From an uncultured bacterium (GTDB lineage: Bacteria; Bacteroidota; Bacteroidia; Bacteroidales; Bacteroidaceae), in NCBI GenBank assembly GCA_905215575.1, contig CAJMQV010000003.1:1-64000 (forward strand): a stretch of 64,000 nucleotides of DNA, written 5' to 3'. The position numbers and the translations under genes are program-made. The first letter of the stretch is position 1. The number at the start of each line of letters is the position of its first letter. The notes beneath the pieces were generated by a model. The model had not been told where the DNA came from, made no database searches, and was given only the letters and a program-made list of their open reading frames with translations. Of this stretch, positions 17,501 to 24,242 are shown piece by piece.

Positions 17501-19312
17501 ATAAAATCGCAAAATACAATTAACAGTATAATTGATATTCTGAAACCATATGCTAGCCATAAGCCCAATGAGCGTTATAGAGATTTGGTATCTTCACAAA
17601 CTGCAATTTTGAAATGCAAAGATGCCATTGTTGCTACTACGACTTATTACGGTCGTACATTCTTCCTTCCTCTTTTTGATAAGTGGTTAGATGAAATCGG
17701 AAAGCAGATAGAAGAAAAGGATGCTAATGCACTTCCGAATTTATCTATTTCTCCTGATCCGTGTTACGTTAAGATTGATGATAATAATAATTGTTACATT
17801 GACTTTGTTGTATCCAATATTGGTGAATCTACTACTCAATCCTTCGTTGTAAATATTGTAATAAATAATAAACTATACAAAATTGAACATCTGACAGAAT
17901 TAGCTGCTGGAGAATGTTGCACAGAAAGCCTATTCACAAATGACATTAAAGGAATATTCTCATTTGATGTTCATTTTAGTATTGTCCCGAAATATCAAAA
18001 CAGAGAACTGCCTCCTATGGAGTCTGAGGCTACATATGAAATTGAAGAGGATGATTACATAAAAGATGAAAATGACATACCTTGGACTATTTCTAATACG
18101 CCTCCAGATACTGTGTTTAAAGGCAGAGAAAAGAATCTTGACACTTTAGTAAGTCATTATCTTTCAAAAGATAGAAGCCAAACTTATATATTATATGGTT
18201 TGACAAGAACAGGAAAATCTTCTATGTTAGATTATCTTAGGGAGCGAATCAATGGACAATCTCTGAAAGAAGATAATTCTGTTCATATAATGACCTTTAA
18301 ATGGTATTTGAACGAGTTTTCTTATATTAGGTCTTCCGTTGAGGACTTTTGGACGTGGGCTATAGAAACTAATATCTACAATGTCCTTGATAAAATGAAT
18401 CCTAAGCTCGCAGATGCAATTGATGTAGCCTATTCGAATTCCCTTCCTACTGCAGGTTGTTGGACGCAGGCAGATTTTTCGCGAATAATAGAAGTTTTAA
18501 ATGAGCACAATATTGTGCCATTGATTACTATTGATGAGTTTTCATATGTTAGAGATATGCTCAAAACAAAACTTCTTGATGCGACATTTGTTTCAACATT
18601 GCGAAACCTTGCTTTAACAGGTAAAGCATGTTTTATATACGCAGGAACTTATGACATAAAAGATCTTCCAAAAGAAAAGGAATATGGAATAGTAGGTCAA
18701 ATGAATAATACTACACCAATGCATATTAATGAAATAGACGATGTTTTCGCAAATGAACTGATAGATGCATGTCCACAGATACAGTTTGACGAACGTGTTA
18801 AATCTTATATAAGGACGATGTCTGGTTGCGTTCCGTATTGGATTCAATGGATATGTAAAGATTGTGGCAAGTATGCTGTAGCACATAAAAAGAAGCATCT
18901 AGGATTAAGGGATGTAGAGCATGTTGTAGACGTTTTGACAGGAAGTGTAAAACCTGATTTACTTGATTGTTGGCAAGCATTAGATGAGGAGAACTTTCAA
19001 AATAATCAGATAACTCCTGGAAACATTGAGGAACAACAATTAATCACGAGTTTGGCTTTTCTTCTTAAGGATTCAGCTCCTATGATGGGTAGAGGAATTA
19101 GTATGGATGAACTGAAACAATTATGGGAACAGTATTCTGTTCCATCAGATAAAAGGCTGAAAATGGCAAAAGCATTAACAGCATTGGAAGAAAGAAAGGT
19201 CCTAAAATCATTTACTGACGAGAATCGAGAAGTTTACAAATTTCGTGTTGAACTTTTCCGATGCTTTTGGTATAATCATCACAAAGACATAGATACAATA
19301 TTAACATTATAA
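14513..19312 (+). CDS. Giant multidomain P-loop ATPase with zinc ribbon and TPR-like region (unknown function)
   Basis: I do not recognise a named family for this 1599-aa protein. Visible domains, in order: a helical N-terminus (1-170); a zinc ribbon with C193/C196 and C206/C209 (CPDCGKE... ICPQCG); two small beta-barrel-like segments at about 215-380; a low-complexity linker; TPR-like helices around 590-660 (LYITMARLYQKGNNREEALKA); a long helical region; a CARDB/Ig-like beta domain at about 1075-1175; and a C-terminal AAA/STAND-type ATPase with an FKGRE lead-in, Walker A GLTRTGKSS (1229-1237) and Walker B ITIDEF (D1341, E1342). No transmembrane helix is seen. AT-rich codon use contrasts with the core genome. 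It is the second gene of the XRE-ATPase-ATPase/HEPN-WYL operon. A sensor/switch ATPase role is inferred from architecture. Confidence 0.8.
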   Translation: MSTISEHILGLYNQLVDDEIQPIDETVVDDAIGVINKISVSDADSLFYFLAAMNLLNAAIKTAKHKSQLFYGFIKTRVSKITDLILQNPSFYTDTSVYYDDKQRCMYFEVYGVIFSFHQVQETKLIKNIASKNDRIQWTGIRLQRIAQNIFLYAKQLNIDSDKLSNNMDIQTTNNSNGNNNCLNAVNPNLFPCPDCGKEISVHAKICPQCGNDLCACNELLDGIKEGYSLKISYSGTVSLGKLETQNDRFITLRLSDDKWVKVRTSAIDSVELIDTNEISTELFAQQAETFFLHILELSSIDKETLISTNATITKVEKIGLTIITDSGETVICVKSGIVGYKKKDCTIGKRVYCGNISTNGKCYSSIVEMSYGGLIGFFCKAVSYSRNITQARKSQILSILTYFIKEMTTNPEAFIEIKNFKKKVKNFLGQLDIECDNFSEIDEISEEGTQQVVSVEPQKKEQLKQQLYKTETEQLLEGSGLPQLKVLGKIDLDAIPGKKKNIFNNSSVASTEHIEITAKPSILSSDEVMAFVDKKLPNLSELKCKQLEKELDTLIRNGQKEECLRQSYQIINTSRPTPKYLRSYLDRIVNTEIALDHTNEALQSLAYLIVLTEQQSGVNVNSIGHLYITMARLYQKGNNREEALKAILYAESVKPNNNTITKLKESIQRMDSNDINNSDSSSDTSTPINGTVDTNDSISKMLLEDVSQEAKRQELLPSNEIIPAEQLFGRAQNKRNDATESFEDKAQLFLEAAGAYYNSKQTSSIMYKISVANYARLKGHGMYARFANLIRNNSGELSELQAYRDGACSYYVEALGIFNALGERNHLQELLLKYLQLHFVISQLEGGKTPDPDWETWTLKQLQQDCLNNDSAENFRTLLSSYITVGAAAEGAWGTLANDADGTGVFTGKCHSMKFRSRAFDLFNEIEHSAIDNNPSVSFNSFVKQIFSHRQARIKQLNACLQDCLNWNFNLFNISLFASMWDSARSLSSIMTATDIKSQNTINSIIDILKPYASHKPNERYRDLVSSQTAILKCKDAIVATTTYYGRTFFLPLFDKWLDEIGKQIEEKDANALPNLSISPDPCYVKIDDNNNCYIDFVVSNIGESTTQSFVVNIVINNKLYKIEHLTELAAGECCTESLFTNDIKGIFSFDVHFSIVPKYQNRELPPMESEATYEIEEDDYIKDENDIPWTISNTPPDTVFKGREKNLDTLVSHYLSKDRSQTYILYGLTRTGKSSMLDYLRERINGQSLKEDNSVHIMTFKWYLNEFSYIRSSVEDFWTWAIETNIYNVLDKMNPKLADAIDVAYSNSLPTAGCWTQADFSRIIEVLNEHNIVPLITIDEFSYVRDMLKTKLLDATFVSTLRNLALTGKACFIYAGTYDIKDLPKEKEYGIVGQMNNTTPMHINEIDDVFANELIDACPQIQFDERVKSYIRTMSGCVPYWIQWICKDCGKYAVAHKKKHLGLRDVEHVVDVLTGSVKPDLLDCWQALDEENFQNNQITPGNIEEQQLITSLAFLLKDSAPMMGRGISMDELKQLWEQYSVPSDKRLKMAKALTALEERKVLKSFTDENREVYKFRVELFRCFWYNHHKDIDTILTL

Positions 19313-19321
19313 ATTAATAAT

Positions 19322-21139
19322 ATGGAACCCTTCATTGTTAATACAGATATCACAGATATTAATGATTTGTATGGAAGAGCTAAGTCAATAAAGATTCTTC
19401 AATCATGCGCTTCTAGAAAAGAAAATGCAGGAATCATAGGGGCAAGACGTTTTGGTAAAACTTGTCTCTTGAAATCAATGGAAAGTTTTATTAACTCACA
19501 TCCAGAAATCAATGCTGTACCTGTATATTTTGATGTAAAATCACAGGCTACAATTCATAAAAATACGCCCGAAGTTTATATGAATATTGCAGCGTTGTTA
19601 GCAAAAAAGATGTGTGAAATGAATATTGTGGAGGAAGGGGAATTTAAGTTGTCGAGGAGGTGCTCCTTGGATATCTCTACAGATCTTGTTGACATGAAGG
19701 TACAGATGAGCGCTTGGCATTCCCAGTACAAACAAGACGCTTTATTCGCATTAGCTGATGAAGTCAATAATCATGGCAAGTATGTTCTTTTACTGCTGGA
19801 TGAGATTGATTCTTTGCTTTTGGAAGCCCTAAATACTCCTTCTGATTTTGGTAGGATTAGAGGTGCAGCTACTGATGGAACCAAGTTGAAATTTTGGATT
19901 GCGGGTATTGCTCCATGGAAATCAATCACATCCAAAGTTGGTTCACCAGAGCTGAATTGCGGATTAGAACAATGTCTTTTGTCTAAAATGGCAAAAACTG
20001 ATTTTGACGCAATGTGGTATGATGAATGTTCAAAAGTAGAGGATGAATCGCTTAAGCAAAAGTTACTTTTAATAAAAGATCAAGTATACAATAAAACTGG
20101 AGGAATTCCTTATTACTCTAAATTTATTGGCTCTAGTTTCGTCAATGGCACAATTGACGAAATGCCTGACTATACAATTTTGAGAGATTATCTGTGTGAG
20201 ATTTACGACAACAAATTCATGACTGATGCGGAAAGGTCTGTTTTAAAGACTCTTGCGGATAAACCGATGCGATTTGATAATATAGCCGATGATGTTAATG
20301 CACTTGTTACAAAAGGTCTTGTCGGAAAAGACGAAAATACATATTCTATTGTATTGGATTATTTGGTAGATTATGTTAAAGCTAAGTCCTTGAATACAAA
20401 CATTCAAGAATCCATCGATATTGAACAAAAAGAAAGAGACATTCTTGTAGACGAAATAGCAAGATTAATAGATGTTAATTGTAAAAAGATAAAACCTAGC
20501 CCTTTCAAGCCTTCATTTGAAGATTGGTCAGTATTCAACAGTTTGAAAATTCAATGTACTAACGAGTCAACTCTACTCGCTTTTGCAACTTCCGTATGTA
20601 AAATTTATTATGAAGGTAGTGATCTCGGTAGATGTCTTCCCGTAGGCTATATTTCAAGAAATTTTTGTAATATCATTCGGTCGCTAAGAAATAGATACGA
20701 CCATAGAGATTGTGAACCAAGAATCTTGGACGATCGACGGCTTTTTTCAATACTAAATAACGGGATAGTGCCATTCCAATCCATTCATTTTGCTAATATA
20801 CAGTCTGTTGTGTTAAATATGTTTAAACAAGAATTGTTGGATATGAACCAAACTGCAACGAATCCGACAGTATCAACAGGAAACTTAATAGCCGGGACTG
20901 AAAGGGCAAAATTCCTTGAAGACGGGAAAGAGTATGAAGGCTTAATTGTAGTTGTCAATAATCAACATGGAACTTTTTTTAATGTTAAGTGTCAGAATCA
21001 TGCATATCCATTACAGATAATTACAAAATTATGCAAATTGCGTGAAAATGATGTAGTTCTGTTTACAGCAATTAAAGAACAGAATCTAAAGGATTCAAGC
21101 AAGTTCTTTTGGAAAGCAGACAATGTTAGAAAAAAATAG
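19322..21139 (+). CDS. AAA ATPase with HEPN-like RNase motif and C-terminal OB-like domain (candidate effector)
   Basis: The 605-aa protein has an N-terminal AAA/ORC-like ATPase: YGRAKSIK lead-in, Walker A GARRFGKT (G40-T47) and Walker B LLLLDEIDSLL (D160, E161). A winged-helix-like segment follows (about 295-350). Residues about 395-510 are helical and contain IIRSLRNRYDHRD; R456-N457-x3-H461 fits the R-[N/D/H]-x3-H signature of HEPN RNases, preceded by a basic helix as in that fold. The last 80 residues (YEGLIVVVNNQHGTFFNV... DVVLFTAI) look like a cold-shock or OB-type barrel. It starts 9 bp after the giant ATPase gene, and its 3' end overlaps the WYL gene by 17 bp. I infer an ATPase-gated ribonuclease. 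The ATPase is certain; the HEPN and OB calls rest on motif reading. Confidence 0.8.
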   Translation: MEPFIVNTDITDINDLYGRAKSIKILQSCASRKENAGIIGARRFGKTCLLKSMESFINSHPEINAVPVYFDVKSQATIHKNTPEVYMNIAALLAKKMCEMNIVEEGEFKLSRRCSLDISTDLVDMKVQMSAWHSQYKQDALFALADEVNNHGKYVLLLLDEIDSLLLEALNTPSDFGRIRGAATDGTKLKFWIAGIAPWKSITSKVGSPELNCGLEQCLLSKMAKTDFDAMWYDECSKVEDESLKQKLLLIKDQVYNKTGGIPYYSKFIGSSFVNGTIDEMPDYTILRDYLCEIYDNKFMTDAERSVLKTLADKPMRFDNIADDVNALVTKGLVGKDENTYSIVLDYLVDYVKAKSLNTNIQESIDIEQKERDILVDEIARLIDVNCKKIKPSPFKPSFEDWSVFNSLKIQCTNESTLLAFATSVCKIYYEGSDLGRCLPVGYISRNFCNIIRSLRNRYDHRDCEPRILDDRRLFSILNNGIVPFQSIHFANIQSVVLNMFKQELLDMNQTATNPTVSTGNLIAGTERAKFLEDGKEYEGLIVVVNNQHGTFFNVKCQNHAYPLQIITKLCKLRENDVVLFTAIKEQNLKDSSKFFWKADNVRKK

Positions 21140-22286
21140 AATGCAACGCAAGAACCTCTTTGACGGAGATAGCTATAAGGCACAATTTGCTTTGATAACC
21201 TATCGGTGGCTGACGAGCCGCCGATGGGTTAGTTATGCAGATATCATGGCTGATTATATTGGTGTGACAATAAAAGAATTGCCGGCTAATTTGTCAAATT
21301 GCGATGGGTATGGCGAGTTGAAGAAGGTAGTTGGCACACTAAAGAAAGCTATAGTCGATAAGCTTGAAAAGGACGTTAGCGAGTGCTTTGAGGAAGAAGG
21401 CAACAACCGCAATAAGCGATTCCGCTATGTTGGTAAGGATGATGATCCACTTACAGACATGCGTAATGCCAAGGTCATCAATAATCTTCGCCAGTACTGG
21501 AAGTTTTGCCAGGACTCTGCTGGATTCTTCCCCAAATCGTGGCTGGAGTACTTCTTCCATGATTGTCAGGACTTGCTCGACATGAAGGCTAAGCGCCAGA
21601 AAGGTGAGCAGGTGATAAGTTCAAGCCTTGACCGAATATTAACCAATATAGAATATCTCCCTCAGCTCTATGAAGCTATTACCAACAAAACGGTGATGGA
21701 GATAGAATATAAACCATACGACGAGGAACAAGTAACCTTACTATTTCATCCGCATTACTTGAAAGAGTATAATGGACGATGGCATTTATTCGGTCATGCA
21801 GAAGGTAGAGAACCGGAATTCGGGTACAACATTGCTCTTGACCGCATACAAGAGAAGCCTCGTGAGAGAAGTAAAGTGGAGTATGTTCCTGCACCAGATC
21901 ACTTTTATGATGAGTTTTTCAAGGATATCGTTGGCGTGAGTCACATGAAAGATTTCCCAAACAAAGAACATATCGTTATACGCGCACACGAACATTATAT
22001 ATTTAAATTAATAGATACAAAGCCTCTGCATCATTCATACGAGGTTGTGAAGCCTTACGGATTATACGAAGATGGAGAGTATGCTGAGTTCTCTGTTGAT
22101 GTAGAGATGAACAACGAGTTTATTGGTCGTGTTCTCCAGATGGGTGCAGGACTTGAAGTTATGTCACCACTACAGATTCGTAAGATCTTTGCGAAAAGAG
22201 TGAAAGACATGGCTTTGCACTACATTGAACCTGGAGAGAAACTTCAACGAATGGTTCCAAATACGGAGGAACCATTAGAATCATAA
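21123..22286 (+). CDS. WYL-domain transcriptional regulator
   Basis: The 387-aa protein begins with a winged-HTH-like region (ALITYRWLTSRRWVSYADIM). A WYL domain spans about 190-270 (TVMEIEYKPYDEEQVTLLFH, HYLKEYNGRWHLFGHAEG), and a WCX-type C-terminal domain ends MALHYIEPGEK. Such proteins (for example BrxR and CapW) control anti-phage loci by sensing a ligand. It overlaps the preceding gene by 17 bp if started at 21123; the ATG at 21141 is an alternative, giving 381 aa. The last codons contain the first of three similar hairpins. It is the last gene of the four-gene module. Confidence 0.88.
   Translation: MLEKNRMQRKNLFDGDSYKAQFALITYRWLTSRRWVSYADIMADYIGVTIKELPANLSNCDGYGELKKVVGTLKKAIVDKLEKDVSECFEEEGNNRNKRFRYVGKDDDPLTDMRNAKVINNLRQYWKFCQDSAGFFPKSWLEYFFHDCQDLLDMKAKRQKGEQVISSSLDRILTNIEYLPQLYEAITNKTVMEIEYKPYDEEQVTLLFHPHYLKEYNGRWHLFGHAEGREPEFGYNIALDRIQEKPRERSKVEYVPAPDHFYDEFFKDIVGVSHMKDFPNKEHIVIRAHEHYIFKLIDTKPLHHSYEVVKPYGLYEDGEYAEFSVDVEMNNEFIGRVLQMGAGLEVMSPLQIRKIFAKRVKDMALHYIEPGEKLQRMVPNTEEPLES
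22250..22276 (+). repeat. Hairpin element, copy 1
   Basis: The arms AATGGTTCC (22250-22258) and GGAACCATT (22268-22276) enclose the 9-nt loop AAATACGGA. It lies inside the last codons of the WYL gene. It is the same element as at 22537 and 23051. Confidence 0.7.
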
Positions 22287-22315
22287 GTTCTTGATTTTAT
22301 CACAAGAATAGTTAT

Positions 22316-22366
22316 TACCTTTGCAGCGTCAAACTTCGAAAACCACCACGAAGTTGGCGCTGCATT
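22316..22366 (+). promoter_or_regulatory. -7 box with adjoining inverted repeat
   Basis: A perfect -7 box TACCTTTG (22316-22323) runs straight into an imperfect dyad: TGCAGCGTCAAACTTCG on the left, CGAAGTTGGCGCTGCA on the right, separated by about 9 nt. The dyad covers the expected start site, so it could be an operator or a 5' leader stem. It lies 75-80 bp before the 41-aa membrane peptide gene and appears to start a transcript separate from the WYL operon. Confidence 0.45.
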
Positions 22367-22396
22367 TCGTTGGTGGAAACCTAAAACTGATCGCAA

Positions 22397-22522
22397 ATGG
22401 AAACACAGCAATCACCAAAAACAGAAACGCCCATGACAGAGAAAGATCGTTGGTTGCTCGCGGCAGCTATCTGCTCGGCAATCGGTACTGCCATTACTGC
22501 TTTTTTCGCAGGAAAAAAGTAG
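22397..22522 (+). CDS. 41-aa predicted single-pass membrane peptide
   Basis: This short gene encodes a polar N-terminus (METQQSPKTETPMTEKDRW) and then one hydrophobic helix (LLAAAICSAIGTAITAFFAG) ending in two lysines. It lies between a promoter-like dyad and hairpin copy 2, which supports it as a real transcription unit. Size and shape resemble small toxins, holin-like peptides or membrane anchors, but no family is recognised. Overlapping longer frames on both strands lack such a plausible composition. Confidence 0.5.
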   Translation: METQQSPKTETPMTEKDRWLLAAAICSAIGTAITAFFAGKK

Positions 22523-22536
22523 TTGCTCAGAGGGAC

Positions 22537-22563
22537 AATGGTTCCAAAACGAGAGGAACCATT
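22537..22563 (+). repeat. Hairpin element, copy 2
   Basis: The arms AATGGTTCC (22537-22545) and GGAACCATT (22555-22563) enclose the loop AAAACGAGA. The stem extends by two more pairs (AC/GT), to 11 bp. It lies just after the 41-aa gene. No T-tract follows, so it is not a classical intrinsic terminator. Confidence 0.7.
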
Positions 22564-22635
22564 GTTCTGGTAAAAACATTCTTCAGATTCGAAAACAAGT
22601 AGTAAAATTGCACTCGAAATCAAAAACGAACGACT

Positions 22636-23031
22636 ATGAAACAGACATCAAACAACAAGGCAAAAGCAAAGCAGACAAAGAAGCAGAGGAAGGCAGAGGC
22701 AGATGCTCACAGAAGAACCAACAAGCGTTGGGAACGTGTTGAGACATCCGATCGCTATCGCAAGGCAGCTACCGAAGAACTCTGCAATGTGACAACAAAC
22801 AAGATTGAGATTGAGGTACTTGACGGAATCCTTCTCAACTTGAACATCAGAAGTAAGATGAAACCTTCAAAAGTGCAGGACAGAATTCTCCGTCGCATCG
22901 TAGAGAAACGTCAGGCACAGGCAAACCACAAGAAGCATGGTCGTTCAGAAGATCTCACCTCAATGCACATCACACTTGCATGCACAAGCAAGTGCATGAA
23001 GGATATCAGAAAGAAAAGATACGCTGCATGA
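22636..23031 (+). CDS. 131-aa lysine/arginine-rich protein of unknown function
   Basis: No family is recognised. The first 40 residues are extremely basic and low in complexity (KAKAKQTKKQRKAEADAHRR), and the rest is helical and basic (SKVQDRILRRIVEKRQAQAN, CMKDIRKKRYAA). Such charge suggests nucleic-acid binding. It is preceded by a leader CAAAAACGAACGACT that resembles the leaders of the next two genes and is followed by hairpin copy 3. Codons end mostly in C or G, unlike the AT-rich ATPase operon on its left. Confidence 0.65.
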   Translation: MKQTSNNKAKAKQTKKQRKAEADAHRRTNKRWERVETSDRYRKAATEELCNVTTNKIEIEVLDGILLNLNIRSKMKPSKVQDRILRRIVEKRQAQANHKKHGRSEDLTSMHITLACTSKCMKDIRKKRYAA

Positions 23032-23050
23032 ACTTTCAAAAAAGAGTGTG

Positions 23051-23077
23051 ATTGGTTCCAAAACGGAAGGAACCAAT
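23051..23077 (+). repeat. Hairpin element, copy 3
   Basis: The arms ATTGGTTCC (23051-23059) and GGAACCAAT (23069-23077) enclose the loop AAAACGGAA. Compared with copies 1 and 2, one A-T pair is replaced by T-A on both sides, a compensatory change. It lies 19 bp after the 131-aa gene. No T-tract follows. Confidence 0.7.
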
Positions 23078-23224
23078 ACTCTTGTAAGAAAGCTTGCATG
23101 CCCTATACTAACATAGTAACTTTACATTACAATTCCGAGAGAGTTGGTTTCATTTATACATTATTTTATTATTACAAACAACAGAGGTGGCGGCCTATTC
23201 CGCTAAACAAAAACAAGACGTACG

Positions 23225-23671
23225 ATGAACACATCACTCGCACTCATTGCCGCAAAGGCACTCCCAGCCCTCTCGGGTAGTTCTCTCATCTACAACGCAG
23301 AGAAGAATGTGTACCTCACCCTCGGTTACACCAGCGCAGCTGGCAACACCTACTACCGAGCAATCCGTCTCTCTGACCGATTGGCAGTTTACTACCACAT
23401 CGGACAAGGTTACGCCCACACTTTCCTCAACGGCATCACACTGTTAGCATGGAACGGACAGAAGGCAAATATCATTGCTCAGAAGTTCTGGGGCGGATGC
23501 AACTGGCGATGTTTCAACGAACGAAGCGCCAAGGAAGAGAGCATCCTCATGCTGAAGGATTTCCTGAAGGGACAAGCCAAGGCAATGGGCAGCATGGTGG
23601 CAGAGAGTCAGCTCCTTGACTTCTCGCGAAGCATGATAGAGGCAACTCATCAGAAGTGCTGCTTGGGCTAA
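23225..23671 (+). CDS. 148-aa protein of unknown function, paralogue of the next gene
   Basis: No known family is recognised. A central beta-rich part (NVYLTLGYTSAAGNTYYRAI, RLSDRLAVYYHIGQGYAHTF, LNGITLLAWNG) aligns with the next protein's KMFLCEEYESASGNRYYKGV, RFCDRIVVVEKVGLYHNWTY and IDGIEVYAFNG. It ends in a helical segment with a Cys pair (KCCLG). There is no signal peptide or clear membrane helix. It is preceded by about 190 bp containing hairpin 3 and a TAACTTTA box, and is followed by a TTGGGC/GCCCAA hairpin at 23663-23684. It belongs to the C-ending-codon block. Confidence 0.65.
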   Translation: MNTSLALIAAKALPALSGSSLIYNAEKNVYLTLGYTSAAGNTYYRAIRLSDRLAVYYHIGQGYAHTFLNGITLLAWNGQKANIIAQKFWGGCNWRCFNERSAKEESILMLKDFLKGQAKAMGSMVAESQLLDFSRSMIEATHQKCCLG

Positions 23672-23684
23672 CCATCATGCCCAA
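23663..23684 (+). other. Short intercistronic hairpin
   Basis: TTGGGC and GCCCAA with a 10-nt loop straddle the stop of the 148-aa gene. It occupies the same position relative to its gene as the GGTTCC hairpins, although the sequence differs. Confidence 0.35.
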
Positions 23685-23732
23685 TCAAAGAGAGAACAAA
23701 CAAAAATCACAAACCAAGAAAAACAAAACGAC

Positions 23733-24239
23733 ATGGCAAGCTTAACAAAAGCAATCAACAAAGACCTGTTCGACAGCATCCTGCCGACATTCGGTAACCA
23801 ACGAGTTCACATTCCTGTATGGGACGAAGGACAGAAGATGTTCCTCTGCGAGGAGTACGAGAGCGCAAGCGGAAACCGCTACTACAAGGGCGTGAGATTC
23901 TGCGACCGCATTGTAGTTGTCGAGAAGGTGGGACTCTACCACAACTGGACCTACATCGACGGCATCGAGGTTTACGCCTTCAACGGTACACGCCTTGAAC
24001 TTGTTCAGAAGAGAGACTACGACAAGGTGCATCGCAACGAGGAGTTCATCCGAAAGGAATTAGAAACCATGGTGCGCAACTTCTTTGAAGGAGTACTCAA
24101 AGCTCAAAGAAGCTGCATGCCACAGGAAGAACTCGAAGAGAAGGCGAAAGGGATCATTGATGGATGCTACAAGAGTTTCCTCGACAACGACTACAACACA
24201 CGTCTCACCCAAATTCTCCCACAAATCGAACAGAAGTAG
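23733..24239 (+). CDS. 168-aa protein of unknown function, paralogue of the previous gene
   Basis: It shares the beta-rich core with the 148-aa neighbour (SASGNRYYKGVRFCDRIVVV, IDGIEVYAFNGTRLELVQ) but has a longer helical C-terminus rich in Glu and Lys (EELEEKAKGIIDGCYKSFLD). No catalytic motif is obvious. The helicase gene begins 3 bp after its stop, so the two are surely cotranscribed and may work together. The leader GAAAAACAAAACGAC resembles those of the two upstream genes. Confidence 0.7.
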   Translation: MASLTKAINKDLFDSILPTFGNQRVHIPVWDEGQKMFLCEEYESASGNRYYKGVRFCDRIVVVEKVGLYHNWTYIDGIEVYAFNGTRLELVQKRDYDKVHRNEEFIRKELETMVRNFFEGVLKAQRSCMPQEELEEKAKGIIDGCYKSFLDNDYNTRLTQILPQIEQK

Positions 24240-24242
24240 GAC

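Noticed and set aside
22321..22602. 93-codon plus-strand frame over the promoter-dyad and 41-aa gene
   Set aside because: It starts with TTG inside the promoter region, runs through two hairpins and has no coherent composition. The 41-aa frame fits the site better.
22250..23077. The three GGTTCC hairpins as a CRISPR array
   Set aside because: They are stems with unrelated spacing (about 290 and 510 bp) and lie after genes; no regular repeat-spacer pattern.
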